Of a stretch of DNA of 64,000 nt, positions 1 through 8,321 are shown piece after piece; position 1 is the stretch's first letter; every line of letters begins with the position of its first letter. Under the pieces are notes generated by a model. It ran no database searches. It worked only from the letters and a program-made list of their open reading frames with translations, and had not been told where the DNA came from. The translations under genes were made by a program, and so were the position numbers. The stretch is from Rhodospirillaceae bacterium (GTDB lineage Bacteria; Pseudomonadota; Alphaproteobacteria; Rhodospirillales; UBA2165), in the NCBI GenBank assembly GCA_018674495.1, contig JABHAA010000101.1:1-64000 (forward strand), read 5' to 3'.

Positions 1-24
1 ATCACTGTCCGTCTTCATATAAAT

Positions 25-33
25 TGGAACAAA
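25..33. repeat. IS left terminal inverted repeat core
   Basis: TGGAACAAA at the left end of the element is the exact reverse complement of the last nine bases at 1491-1499. Similarity continues imperfectly for about 40 bases inward. Confidence 0.75.
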
Positions 34-79
34 CACGGGCCTGATTTAAAGGAGGATCTGGCTCATCTGTTTCAAGATA

Positions 80-1060
80 TTAAGCGGCGTATTTGCGGTG
101 TTGCAAGCGCCGGGTTTCCATCGTTTTCCGTTTGATCCTTTCCCTTTGCTTTAAAATGGATATCCCCCGCCCGAAGTAGACGTCGGCGGGGGTGAGATTA
201 TTGATGCTCTCGTGGTATCGCTGATGATTGTAATGATCGACGAATGCTTCGATCTGAGCCTCCAGGTCTGCCGGGAAGAAGTAGTTGTCCAGCAGGATGC
301 GGTTCTTCAAGGTCTGGTGCCATCGCTCGATCTTGCCCTGGGTCTGTGGGTGATATGGCGCACCCCGGACGTGATCCATTTTCTTATCGCCCAGCCATTC
401 AGCTAGCTCACCAGAGGCGTAGCTGGATCCATTATCAGATAACAGTCTCGGCTTGTGCACAACGTGGGCCTGATCACAGCCTGATGCCTGTAAGGCAAGA
501 TCCAGCGTCTCAGTAACATCACTCGTCTTCATGGTCGTGCATAGCTTCCAGGCAATGATATAGCGCGAGTAATCATCAAGGATTGTTGATAAATACATCC
601 AGCCCCAGCCAATGATCTTCAGATAAGTGAAGTCAGTCTGCCACAGTTGATTGGTCGCCGTGGTCTTGTCTCTGAACTCATCAGCGGCTTTGATCACGAC
701 GAATGCAGGGCTGGTAACCAGATCAAGGGATTTGAGTAGGCGATAGACGGAAGCTTCTGAGACAAAGTATTTTTCTGTGTCTGTGAAGCGCACTGCCAAT
801 TCGCGGGGAGACAGCTCCGGCGCATCCAGCGCAAGATCAACGATGCGCTGGCGAACATCATCAGGAATACGATTCCAGACGCGTGACGGCCTGGGTGATT
901 GATCTTCCAGAGCTTCCCGGCCAGCAACTTGATAGTGATCGTACCAACGATAAAACGTGGTGCGGGGAATACCCAGCTTATCCAACGTCTGTTTGATTGG
1001 CAGGTGAGAATGTTCAACAAGGCGAATGATCTCAAGCTTTTCAGATGCAGGGTATCTCAT
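80..1060 (-). CDS. IS3-family transposase OrfB (DDE integrase)
   Basis: This 326-residue protein is the catalytic half of the IS3 transposase. The N-terminal third contains helix-turn-helix segments (ASEKLEIIRLVEHS; PRTTFYRWY), and the C-terminal two thirds form the retroviral-integrase-like core. The DDE acidic residues are visible in QTDFTYL, LLSDNGSSY and GKIERWHQ. The ATG overlaps the stop of orfA (ATGA), and orfB lies in the -1 frame relative to orfA, so it may be made alone by coupling or as an OrfAB fusion by frameshifting. No internal stop or frameshift is apparent, so the element may still be active. Confidence 0.95.
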   Translation of the reverse strand: MRYPASEKLEIIRLVEHSHLPIKQTLDKLGIPRTTFYRWYDHYQVAGREALEDQSPRPSRVWNRIPDDVRQRIVDLALDAPELSPRELAVRFTDTEKYFVSEASVYRLLKSLDLVTSPAFVVIKAADEFRDKTTATNQLWQTDFTYLKIIGWGWMYLSTILDDYSRYIIAWKLCTTMKTSDVTETLDLALQASGCDQAHVVHKPRLLSDNGSSYASGELAEWLGDKKMDHVRGAPYHPQTQGKIERWHQTLKNRILLDNYFFPADLEAQIEAFVDHYNHQRYHESINNLTPADVYFGRGISILKQRERIKRKTMETRRLQHRKYAA

Positions 1061-1431
1061 TCGGCGTCTCCCCCATCCGCGATCATGCTTTTTTTAAGAA
1101 GCCGCAGTTCCAATGTCTGCTCGGCAACGACTTCTTTTAACTCACGCGCTTCACGGCGCAGGGCAGTAACATCGCCCGTAGAAGCTGCACGGGCCGTATC
1201 ACCGGCAAGCCGACGCTTGCCGGCCTCGAGAAACTCCTTCGACCATTTGTAATAAATGCTCTGGGCGATGCCTTCGCGTCGGCAAAGTTCGGCAATGGGC
1301 TCTTCGCCACGAAGGCCATCCAGCACAATACGGATCTTTTCTTCTGCCGAATATTGCTTGCGGGTCGCTCGGCGAATGTCCTTGATCGCCTTGGCTGCAC
1401 CTGTCTGTCGTGTCTGCGATTTCTGTCTCAT
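1057..1431 (-). CDS. IS3-family transposase OrfA (HTH DNA-binding)
   Basis: This 124-residue protein is the DNA-binding half of the transposase. It shows the HTH_Tnp_1 pattern (YSAEEKIRIVLDGLRGE, then CRREGIAQSIYYKWSKEFL) and ends in a leucine-rich helix (LKEVVAEQTLELRLLKKS) like the leucine zipper used by IS3 OrfA proteins for multimerisation. It overlaps orfB by four bases. A run of seven A residues near its 3-prime end could direct ribosomes into the orfB frame. Confidence 0.93.
   Translation of the reverse strand: MRQKSQTRQTGAAKAIKDIRRATRKQYSAEEKIRIVLDGLRGEEPIAELCRREGIAQSIYYKWSKEFLEAGKRRLAGDTARAASTGDVTALRREARELKEVVAEQTLELRLLKKSMIADGGDAE
1089..1095 (-). promoter_or_regulatory. Probable -1 frameshift slippery site between orfA and orfB
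   Basis: On the minus strand the orfA codons CTT AAA AAA AGC contain A7 followed by G. Slipping back one base reads AAG CAT GAT CGC and runs without a stop through the orfB ATG at 1060. Poly-A slippery runs of this kind make the OrfAB transposase in many IS3 elements. I did not identify a convincing downstream stimulatory stem. Confidence 0.6.
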
Positions 1432-1490
1432 CTTCGTTCCCTTCGGTCTCTACGATGGGCCAGAAATCCTCTCTTATGCTATCCCGCTAA

Positions 1491-1499
1491 TTTGTTCCA
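1491..1499. repeat. IS right terminal inverted repeat core
   Basis: TTTGTTCCA is the perfect reverse complement of the left-end core at 25-33 and marks the boundary with the disrupted molybdoenzyme gene. Confidence 0.75.
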
Positions 1500-1789
1500 T
1501 AGGCGCTGACGTTAGACAATCAGCCGTTGGCGAAATTAAAACGGTGGCGCGGGTTACACCCGCGGTGGTCCCGGGCGTGGTGGCCATATCGCACCACTGC
1601 GGCCACTGGGAATATGGCCGTTATGCATCCAACAAGAAAGCGCCGGCAAGTTCCGATGATCCATCGTTCGAACAAAAATGGTGGACCGGCAACGGCACCC
1701 ACCCGAACTGGATTATTCCCAACGCTCCGGATCCCGTAAATGGACAGATGCGCTGGATGGACACGGTTGTTTCGGTCGAAAAGGCTTAG
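1500..1789 (+). pseudogene. 3-prime remnant of a molybdopterin oxidoreductase large subunit
   Basis: From the IS boundary an open frame of about 96 codons encodes the end of a molybdopterin dinucleotide-binding domain of the DMSO reductase superfamily. Recognisable parts are SAVGEIKTVARVTPAVVPG (the beta-strand segment before the C-terminal loop) and VVAISHHCGHWEYGRYAS. The rest of the protein, several hundred residues with the Fe-S and catalytic parts, is missing; the insertion sequence takes its place. Only 24 bases lie left of the element, too few to say whether the upstream part survives. The fragment ends three bases before the torD-like gene, so both were once one operon. Confidence 0.85.
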
Positions 1790-1792
1790 GCA

Positions 1793-2485
1793 ATGACTGT
1801 CCAACCGCATCCTTCCGCCGACGCCGATCCGGCATCGCTCGCCGAGTTGGCGTGCGAACGCAGCAATCTCTATGGATTTTTCGCCGCAGTATTCAGCAAC
1901 GAAGCTTCCGACGAGATGCTCGAGTTGATCAAATCGCCGGACTTCCTGGAGGCATTTTTCGATGCCGGCGGGCAATTCGATCTCGAATTTCTCCGCCGCA
2001 CCAATGACCAGTTGCGCGAAGAGTTGGCGGTCGAGTTCTCGGCGCTATTTCTCGGCCCAGGCGAGCATATATCGCCCCACGAATCGGTCCAATCCAGTAG
2101 TGGTGGGGGCCGGCTATGGGGGCCCGAGACATCCGGCGTAAAGAATTTCATCGAGGCAGCGGGCTTCGAATATAAAAATAGCTACACCGGCCTGCCCGAC
2201 CATATTGGTGTCGAATTTGAATTTATGGAGCAGATTACAAAGCAGGAATCCGAGGCCTGGCGGAAACAGGATTTTGAGGCAGCCGTGAATGTCTTGGACA
2301 TCGAACAGACGTTCATGAAAATTCACCTGGCGGCCTGGGCGATCGAATTTTGCCGCAAAGTGACCAAAATGGCCGAACATCCGTTTTACGGCGAACTTGC
2401 AAAGCTGGCTTCGGAATTTTTGGAGTCCGAAAAAGACGAACTTCCCCGCCGACTGAAACTTGCCAGTGAAAAATTGGTCAATTAA
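1793..2485 (+). CDS. TorD/DmsD-family molybdoenzyme maturation chaperone
   Basis: This 230-residue, largely helical cytoplasmic protein matches the TorD family, which binds the twin-arginine leader or apo-form of a DMSO-reductase-type enzyme during cofactor insertion. The recognisable core is EYSALF-like (EFSALFLGPG), then ISPHESVQSSSGGG and LPDHIGVEFEFM, the conserved region in family members. It starts three bases after the stop of the truncated molybdoenzyme gene, its presumed client. With that client destroyed by the IS, it is probably an orphan unless it serves another enzyme such as the one at 14704-16767. Confidence 0.88.
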   Translation: MTVQPHPSADADPASLAELACERSNLYGFFAAVFSNEASDEMLELIKSPDFLEAFFDAGGQFDLEFLRRTNDQLREELAVEFSALFLGPGEHISPHESVQSSSGGGRLWGPETSGVKNFIEAAGFEYKNSYTGLPDHIGVEFEFMEQITKQESEAWRKQDFEAAVNVLDIEQTFMKIHLAAWAIEFCRKVTKMAEHPFYGELAKLASEFLESEKDELPRRLKLASEKLVN

Positions 2486-2529
2486 CAGTCGAGAAATGAA
2501 TTCCGTGCTTGCCGCTTGATTTTTGAAAT

Positions 2530-2547
2530 GCTCTGCCCCTGCAGAGC
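2530..2547. terminator. Possible terminator hairpin after torD-like gene
   Basis: GCTCTGC and GCAGAGC form a perfect 7-bp stem with a CCCT loop 45 bases after the torD-like stop. No T-run follows, so intrinsic termination is uncertain. The remaining 150 bases before the next gene show nothing I can name. Confidence 0.3.
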
Positions 2548-2697
2548 GGTCATTCCTCATGGCCGACCGGGTAATCCCTTGATAATATGGCGATATATTG
2601 CAGCAAGGTTTAAGCCGCATCGATTATCCCGTATACTGCGGAATAATCTCCATACCACCGCATTAATAAACCAGTACCACTTTTAAGGAAAAAACCC

Positions 2698-3336
2698 ATG
2701 GCTGCTGCTTTCCGTATCTTATCACTGTTGCTAACCGTGATGCTAACCGCCGCCATGGTCTCGAACCCGCAAGCTGTCGATGATACCAGGGCTGGCGTTG
2801 TTACCCGTATTCAATCCTCGGCCATCGCCATTCAGGATGCGGCGCCGCGCGTTTTGGCTGTGGGCAGTTCCATTTTCATCAACGACATTGTCTCCACCGG
2901 CGCGGATGCCCGCGTCGATATCCGCATGATCGACGATACCGTGATCACGTTGAGCGCCCGCACCCAGTTTGTGGTCATGCAATATCAGTTCGACGGCGAT
3001 CAGGGCGATGCGCTGTTGCGCTTGATTACCGGCACTTTCCGCGCCGTCACCGGCAAGATAGCGAAATTGGAGGGCCGGCCGTTCAAGGTGGTCACCAATG
3101 TCGCCACCATCGGCGTGCGCGGTACCGAATTTTGGGTTGGCGCCTTCAAGAACGTGCCGCATGTAGAGCTGATCGGCGGCGGCGGCGTCACGGTCGAGAA
3201 CGCCGGCGGGCGGGTCGAGGTGACGCGCCCGGGCTGGGGCACCTTTATCAAGGACGCCAATACCAAACCCACGAAGCCCGAGTTCTGGCCCAAAACGATG
3301 AACGACATGGTCAAGGAATCGATGGCGTTTAAATAA
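2698..3336 (+). CDS. Exported FecR-domain protein
   Basis: This 212-residue protein begins with a signal-peptide-like segment (hydrophobic core SLLLTVMLTAAMV, residues 8-20, cut probably near NPQA). The mature part holds a FecR domain: a beta-rich region with LLRLITGTFRAVTGK and VVTNVATIGVRGTEFWV, the motif VxTPxAxxGVRGTEF typical of the family. FecR-domain proteins outside iron regulation are often periplasmic or surface-associated with unknown roles. The start is supported by AAGGA ten bases upstream. No sigma factor or TonB receptor gene is adjacent, so a FecI-FecR role is unlikely here. Confidence 0.85.
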   Translation: MAAAFRILSLLLTVMLTAAMVSNPQAVDDTRAGVVTRIQSSAIAIQDAAPRVLAVGSSIFINDIVSTGADARVDIRMIDDTVITLSARTQFVVMQYQFDGDQGDALLRLITGTFRAVTGKIAKLEGRPFKVVTNVATIGVRGTEFWVGAFKNVPHVELIGGGGVTVENAGGRVEVTRPGWGTFIKDANTKPTKPEFWPKTMNDMVKESMAFK

Positions 3337-3340
3337 CCCA

Positions 3341-3805
3341 ATGGTGGAAATATTTATCGACGCCGACGCCTGTCCGGTTCGGGACGAAATCATCCAGGTT
3401 GCCACTCGCCATGGGCTTAAATCATGGATGGTTTCCGATGGCGGCATTCGGCCCAGCGCCTCAGCTTTGGTGGAGCTGGTGATCGTGCCGCCGGCGCCGG
3501 ACGCCGCTGATGATTGGATTGCAGAGCATATCAATAGCAATGATATCTGCGTGACCAATGATATTCCGCTGGCGGCCCGTTGCCTCGAACTCGGCGCGGC
3601 GGCGATCCGCCCGAACGGCGACAAATTCACCCATGACGGCATCGGCATGGCGCTGGCCAAGCGGGATTTGATGCAAGGGCTCCGCGATGCCGGCGAGATT
3701 ACTGGCGGGCCCCGGCCATTTTCGAAATCCGACCGCTCGGCTTTTCTGGACGGGCTGGAAACCACCGCGCAGGCCGCATTGCGCGCCGGAGGCCCAGAGG
3801 GTTAG
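3341..3805 (+). CDS. YaiI/YqxD family protein (UPF0178, PIN-like)
   Basis: This 154-residue cytoplasmic protein starts with IFIDADACPVRDEI, the family signature with closely spaced acidic residues expected of a PIN-like nuclease fold. Later VTNDIPLAARCLELGA and GDKFTHDGIGMALAKRDL match the family's conserved blocks. Length is as usual for the family. It starts four bases after the FecR-domain gene stop, so the two are likely co-transcribed. The biological role of the family is unknown. Confidence 0.93.
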   Translation: MVEIFIDADACPVRDEIIQVATRHGLKSWMVSDGGIRPSASALVELVIVPPAPDAADDWIAEHINSNDICVTNDIPLAARCLELGAAAIRPNGDKFTHDGIGMALAKRDLMQGLRDAGEITGGPRPFSKSDRSAFLDGLETTAQAALRAGGPEG

Positions 3806-3816
3806 AAGATCGCCGC

Positions 3817-5484
3817 TTAAGGCACCTCACGCGCTTCGGAAGGCTCCCGGCGCTTGCGCCTCCGGGCTACGGCGGCGTCGCGCTCTTCCGGGGTGGCTGC
3901 GGTGCGGCTTAAAATGATTGCCGGGATAAGGCCGAGCAGCATCAATATCGCAAACAGCATAAAGCCGTCGCGGAAGGCAAGCATGTTGGCTTGGGCATAG
4001 ACGGTCTGGTTAAGATAGAAAAATGCCGCTGGCTCGCGCACCGAATCGGCGATGCCGGCCTGTTCCAAAAGGCGGCGCATGGTATCGAGATATTGCAAGG
4101 TTTCCGGGTTGCCGGCGTTCTGGCTGGCGGTGAGCAACTGGCGGTAGGTTTGCAGCCTTTGCTCAACAAATATCGCCATCACGTTGACGCCGAACACCGA
4201 GCCCATGGAGCGGACGAAGTTCATTACGCCCGGCCCTTGGCCGACCAGATTTGCAGGCAGGGCAGCCAGCGATGTGGTCGACATGGGCGTGAACACCATG
4301 GCCTGGCCGACCCGGTGCATGACCAGCCAGCCGGCGAACACCCAAAAGGCGGTGTCGATATGGGCGCCGGTCATCAGGAGCCCGGCGAACGCCGTCACCG
4401 ATAGCCCGATGATAAACATCCAGGTGGCATGGCCTTTGTCCACGAACTGCCCGGCTATGGGCATGGCAATCGCCATGGCGATGCCGGCCGGCATTTGCAG
4501 CAATCCGGCCTTGGTCGGAGTGTAGCCCTGCACAATCTGCGAGAAGATCGGCACGATATACATAATGCCGAACATGCCGGCGCCAAACAGGAACGAAATG
4601 ATCGCCGCCATGGCGAAGCGCGGATAACTGAACAGCTTCAAATCCAGGAGCCGTTTGGGCGTGTAGAGCTGCCAGAACACAAAACCGGCGAAACTGAGCC
4701 CGGCAATCGCGAACATCGACAAAATTTTGTCCGAATACCAGCCGTCGGTGGCGCCGTTGGTGAGCGCCACCAGGAATGACGGAATGAAGACGATCATCAG
4801 GATATAGCCGATCCAGTCGAAGGGCGGGCGCACCGCTTCGGCATCGCGTCCTGGCAATAGGAACAGACCGGCGATACCGGCCATTGCCGAGATCGGGATC
4901 GGCACATAGAACACCCAGCGCCAGGACAATGCATCGGCGGTCAGTCCACCGACGAACGGGCCGAAGGCTGGACCCAAAATTATGATCATGCCGTAGATGC
5001 CCATCGCCCGGCCGCGCTTTTCGCGGGGATAGATCATGAACAAGGTACCCATGGCCAGTGGCTGGGTGATGCCGACGCCGGCGCCCTGCATGACGCGACC
5101 GAAGATAAGCTGATCGAAGCTGGCGGCGGTGCCACCGACGATGGAGCCGGCGATAAATAGCGCGATAGCCAGGAAATAGGTATTGCCGCGCCCCAGCCGG
5201 CGGATGAACCAATCGGACAAAAGCATCGATGAGGTGGTTGCCGCCAGATGCCCGGTGGTTAGCCATTGCGCCTTGTCCTGGCCAACCCCGAAGGCGCCCA
5301 TGATATCGGGAATGACCACATTGATAACCGTCGCCGTCAGGATCGAGGCGATGGAGCCCAACGCGAGGGCAGCAGTGATAGCGTTGCGGCGGCCAACGCT
5401 GATATCGCTGGCCTCGCCCTGGGCCCGCCCGCCTGGGCCTGGACCGCTAGGAGCTGGGTTCGGGCTCTCGTCCTGGGATGACAA
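3817..5484 (-). CDS. DHA2-family multidrug efflux transporter (EmrB-like)
   Basis: This 555-residue inner-membrane protein has about 14 hydrophobic segments, as expected for the drug:H+ antiporter 2 family. Family motifs seen include the first-helix region ITAALALGSIASILTATVIN, the A-like loop DWFIRRLGRGNTY, and the motif C region GPAFGPFVGGL. The only good start is TTG at 5484, placed after GGAG with about 8-base spacing; the first ATG would remove helix 1. The gene overlaps the 3-prime end of the HlyD-type gene by 38 bases. With that adaptor it would form a tripartite pump for hydrophobic toxicants; the outer membrane channel is not in this window. Confidence 0.93.
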   Translation of the reverse strand: MSSQDESPNPAPSGPGPGGRAQGEASDISVGRRNAITAALALGSIASILTATVINVVIPDIMGAFGVGQDKAQWLTTGHLAATTSSMLLSDWFIRRLGRGNTYFLAIALFIAGSIVGGTAASFDQLIFGRVMQGAGVGITQPLAMGTLFMIYPREKRGRAMGIYGMIIILGPAFGPFVGGLTADALSWRWVFYVPIPISAMAGIAGLFLLPGRDAEAVRPPFDWIGYILMIVFIPSFLVALTNGATDGWYSDKILSMFAIAGLSFAGFVFWQLYTPKRLLDLKLFSYPRFAMAAIISFLFGAGMFGIMYIVPIFSQIVQGYTPTKAGLLQMPAGIAMAIAMPIAGQFVDKGHATWMFIIGLSVTAFAGLLMTGAHIDTAFWVFAGWLVMHRVGQAMVFTPMSTTSLAALPANLVGQGPGVMNFVRSMGSVFGVNVMAIFVEQRLQTYRQLLTASQNAGNPETLQYLDTMRRLLEQAGIADSVREPAAFFYLNQTVYAQANMLAFRDGFMLFAILMLLGLIPAIILSRTAATPEERDAAVARRRKRREPSEAREVP

Positions 5485-6574
5485 TATCGATCTCCACCAT
5501 CATGCCGGGGCGCAGGCGCCCGTCAATCTGGCCGATGGCGATGGTTATGGGAATGCGCTGGGTCACTTTGGTGAAGTTACCGCTGGGATTGGGGTTGGGT
5601 AAAAGCGCGAATTGGCTGGTCGCTGCATCGCCGATCTTGGTCAGCACGCCTTGTAGTTTGCGACCCGGAAAGGCGTCCACCGAAATCTTGACGGCAGCGC
5701 CGACGGCGACATCACGCAAATCTGTCTCGCGGATGTTGGCCGAAATATAAATTTTGTCGGGATCGTGGATCAGCATCATGCGTTGGCCGGGGCGTACAAA
5801 CTCGCCCTTATCAACGAAGGTTGTGTCGACCACGCCGGAAATCGGGCTGGTGATATTGCGATCACCGATATCCAGGCGCTGCTGTTCCAGTTGCGCCTGG
5901 ACCCGGCGCTCCTCGGCGCGCAATTGCTGGATACGGCTCCTCAGCACGCCAGCCTCGGCGCCGGCAGCGCGCGCCTCGGCCAGGAGCGAGGCATTGGCAT
6001 TGCCCTCTGCGCGGGCCAGGCGGAGGTGTTCCTCCGCATCGTTATAATCCACCTCGGTCTTTTCCAGGCGGGTTTGCGAGACAATGCGCTGGTGCGCCAA
6101 GGCGCGGATGCGCCGGCGCTCGGAGCGGTGCAGCAGCACTTGTTTTTCGGCCGCCTGGACGGCGACACGGCTGGCTTGGAGGCGGTGTTTCTGCGCGTTG
6201 GTGCGGTGCCGGGTCTGGCTGACGATCATTTCGGCCTCGGCGGCGACGGTGTTTTGTTCGGCCTTGATCTCGGCGATGCGTGCCTGCAAAGCCTCCAGTT
6301 TGAGCTTGGCGTCGCGGCCATCGATGCGCACCAAAATGTCGCCGGCTTTTACATGATCGCCTTGAGCTGCGGCGCGTTCCACCACCCAGCCATCGACGCG
6401 GCTGGCGATAGCGATCATGTCGGCGGAGATGCGAGCATCGTTCTCATACACATGGGCGGCGCGAAATTGTAGCCACTGGGTTCCCCAAACGCCGCCCGCC
6501 GCCAGCGCCGCCACCAGCAACGATACCCGGATGACCCGGTTAGCCCCCGATCCGAAAAGGCTGTTAAGCGGCAT
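5447..6574 (-). CDS. HlyD/EmrA-type membrane fusion protein
   Basis: This 375-residue periplasmic adaptor has one N-terminal membrane anchor (VSLLVAALAAGGVWGTQWL), a lipoyl-like half motif (RVDGWVVERAAAQGDHVKAG), a long alpha-hairpin region rich in Ala, Arg and Glu, and the second lipoyl/beta-barrel part (ISGVVDTTFVDKGEFVRPGQ). The start at 6574 is chosen over an upstream in-frame codon at 6610 because GGAG lies just upstream and the overlap with marR falls to 11 bases. It should link the DHA2 pump to an outer membrane factor. Confidence 0.93.
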   Translation of the reverse strand: MPLNSLFGSGANRVIRVSLLVAALAAGGVWGTQWLQFRAAHVYENDARISADMIAIASRVDGWVVERAAAQGDHVKAGDILVRIDGRDAKLKLEALQARIAEIKAEQNTVAAEAEMIVSQTRHRTNAQKHRLQASRVAVQAAEKQVLLHRSERRRIRALAHQRIVSQTRLEKTEVDYNDAEEHLRLARAEGNANASLLAEARAAGAEAGVLRSRIQQLRAEERRVQAQLEQQRLDIGDRNITSPISGVVDTTFVDKGEFVRPGQRMMLIHDPDKIYISANIRETDLRDVAVGAAVKISVDAFPGRKLQGVLTKIGDAATSQFALLPNPNPSGNFTKVTQRIPITIAIGQIDGRLRPGMMVEIDIVIPGREPEPSS

Positions 6575-7046
6575 GGGTCTTTTTCTCCGGGCTTTGCGCC
6601 GCCGGCGCATTGTTGACGCGGATGGTATCGAAGACCCCCAAACAGGTCCGCAGATCCTCCGCCGATATGTCTTTCAACAGGGAATTCTGAACTTGATCGG
6701 CGATCGTTTGAATGCCGCGGATAGTTTTCTTGCCGGCGCTCGTGAGGTGAATGGTTTTTCCCCGCCGGTCGGATGGCGCGACGCGGCGTTCGATCAGCCT
6801 GCGCTCTTCCAGCGCATCCAACAGGGGAACCAGGCTCGGACCCTCGATACCCAAGCGGTAGGCCAGGTCCTTTTGTAGGTAGCCATTGCCTGCCCTGGAG
6901 ACGAAAACCAGGGTGCGCCAAGTGGCCTGGCTTAGGCCGAGAGGGCGCAATTCGGCGTCAATGGCGCGCCGCCAGCGGTTGGAAAGCTCCAGCAATGACG
7001 GCCCGAACCCGCCAAGGTCCCCGCTTCGCTCAATTTGATCCGGCAT
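6564..7046 (-). CDS. MarR-family transcriptional regulator of the efflux operon
   Basis: This 160-residue protein has the MarR winged-helix architecture: recognition region LAYRLGIEGPSLVPLLDALE and wing motif LIERRVAPSDRRGKTIHLT (DxRxxR-type wing). It is the first gene of the marR-hlyD-DHA2 operon and overlaps the adaptor gene. A perfect palindrome 17 bases upstream of its ATG is the likely binding site, so the operon is probably autorepressed and released by a small ligand. The ligand is unknown; nearby aromatic catabolism genes make a phenolic compound plausible but unproven. Confidence 0.92.
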   Translation of the reverse strand: MPDQIERSGDLGGFGPSLLELSNRWRRAIDAELRPLGLSQATWRTLVFVSRAGNGYLQKDLAYRLGIEGPSLVPLLDALEERRLIERRVAPSDRRGKTIHLTSAGKKTIRGIQTIADQVQNSLLKDISAEDLRTCLGVFDTIRVNNAPAAQSPEKKTHAA

Positions 7047-7062
7047 TTGATATCCTGGCTAA

Positions 7063-7076
7063 TAGATAGGTATCTA
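7063..7076. promoter_or_regulatory. Putative MarR operator palindrome
   Basis: TAGATA-GG-TATCTA is a perfect 6+6 inverted repeat with a 2-bp centre, located 17 bases upstream of the marR-like start within an A+T-rich stretch that should hold the promoter. Size and position fit a MarR dimer site. Confidence 0.6.
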
Positions 7077-7166
7077 ATTAATTGGCCATTATATATATGC
7101 GCACCGACCTATTGTCCAGCAATCGGGGCTTGGATGGATTGCCCAGCGATGCTGGGCAAGGACGGA

Positions 7167-8261
7167 TTATTCGGGAAGGCCGCTGGCTTCCAGCAAATAG
7201 GATTTCAAGTGCCCAAGTAGGTTTTGGTCGACCTCGTCGGTCATGCTTTCGAGGATCGCGATGGCCTTTTCCGCTGGCATCGGCGGCTTGTAGACGCGCC
7301 GGTCGGTCAGCGCCGAGTAGATATCGACAATGGTCGCCATGCGCGCCAGCTCGTTCAACTTGCCGCCCATGAGGCCATTGGGATAACCGGTCCCGTTGAC
7401 CTTTTCGTGGTGCTGCAGGGCAATGACCTGGATGCTTTCGGAAATATTGTTGGTGGTGTCGAAAATATCCTTGGTGTGATTGACGTGGGTTTTCATGATC
7501 ACGAATTCGTCATCGGTAAGGCGGCCGGGCTTGTTCAAGATGCTGTGCGGGATGCAGCACTTGCCGAGATCGTGCATTAGCCCGCCAGACGACAGGATCA
7601 GAAGATCGTCACCCTTGATGCCGATGGAATGGCCGAGCAGTGACAAATAGATGGCAACGCGGAGCGAATGGACATAGGTGTAATCGTCATGATCCTGGAC
7701 CGCGTTCAGCAATCCGGTGACCTGGTTATCGGTCACCGCCTGCACCAGCGGTCGGCAGCTTTCTTCGATCTTGGCCACCGGGATCGGTGCGCCGTGCTGG
7801 ATCGAGCCGAAGCAATCGCGAAAAATGCCGACGGTCTCTTTCAAGACAGAGCGTTGCACTGGCGGCAATTGATCCCAGCTTTTCTCGACGCCGGAATTGA
7901 CGGCCTCGGATATCTTGGTGCGCAGCAGGTTCCATTGGATTGGCTTGATCATATAGGCGGCTTCGCCGAGATAAGCGGTCTTTTGAACGAACGTCTCCTG
8001 CTGCTTGGATATCAACAGAAGCGACGGCATCATCTGCTTGCCGAGCCGTCCGCCCGCGCGCTCAAGGAATTTCATGCCGCCGATAGGCTTGATGTTTTCA
8101 TCGACGATGAGCGCCAACGGGCGCCGGTTTTCAAGACCATCGAGCGCCTTGACGGCATCGCTTTCGACGGTCACATCAAAATCCGTCGCTAGAACCGAAT
8201 AGAGTTCGGCGCCCAACTCGGCATCGCCGGTAACGAAGCTTATCGGTGTCTTATCACTCAT
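7167..8261 (-). CDS. Response regulator with HD-GYP phosphodiesterase domain
   Basis: About 364 residues. The N-terminal 120 form a CheY-like receiver with a likely phosphoacceptor Asp in ALIVDENIKPIGG. The C-terminal half is an HD-GYP domain with HD in GLMHDLGKCCIP, later His in HVNHTKDIF, and the GYP block LQHHEKVNGTGYPNGL, so the metal and c-di-GMP binding residues appear intact. It should hydrolyse cyclic-di-GMP under control of a histidine kinase, none of which is encoded nearby. ATG at 8261 is preferred to a TTG at 8297 because the receiver begins shortly after it; neither has a strong ribosome site. Confidence 0.92.
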   Translation of the reverse strand: MSDKTPISFVTGDAELGAELYSVLATDFDVTVESDAVKALDGLENRRPLALIVDENIKPIGGMKFLERAGGRLGKQMMPSLLLISKQQETFVQKTAYLGEAAYMIKPIQWNLLRTKISEAVNSGVEKSWDQLPPVQRSVLKETVGIFRDCFGSIQHGAPIPVAKIEESCRPLVQAVTDNQVTGLLNAVQDHDDYTYVHSLRVAIYLSLLGHSIGIKGDDLLILSSGGLMHDLGKCCIPHSILNKPGRLTDDEFVIMKTHVNHTKDIFDTTNNISESIQVIALQHHEKVNGTGYPNGLMGGKLNELARMATIVDIYSALTDRRVYKPPMPAEKAIAILESMTDEVDQNLLGHLKSYLLEASGLPE

Positions 8262-8321
8262 ACATTTGTAAATGGGCGCAAAAACCCGTTTACGCAAGCG
8301 TCACGGCAATCAGTGCCACTT

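Larger units (their letters stand above)
25..1499 (-). mobile_element. IS3-family insertion sequence
   Basis: A 1475-bp element carries overlapping orfA and orfB on the minus strand and is bounded by imperfect terminal inverted repeats. Both outer ends read TGGAACAAA going inward, and after a diverged stretch a second block of similarity follows (AGGAGGATCTGGCTCAT against AGAGGATTTCTGGCCCAT). The TG...CA termini and the two-frame transposase are typical of the IS3 family. The flanking bases (AAT on the left, TAG on the right) do not form the usual 3-4 bp target duplication, so the element may have caused an adjacent deletion or recombined with another copy. It abuts a truncated molybdoenzyme gene on its right. 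Confidence 0.9.
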
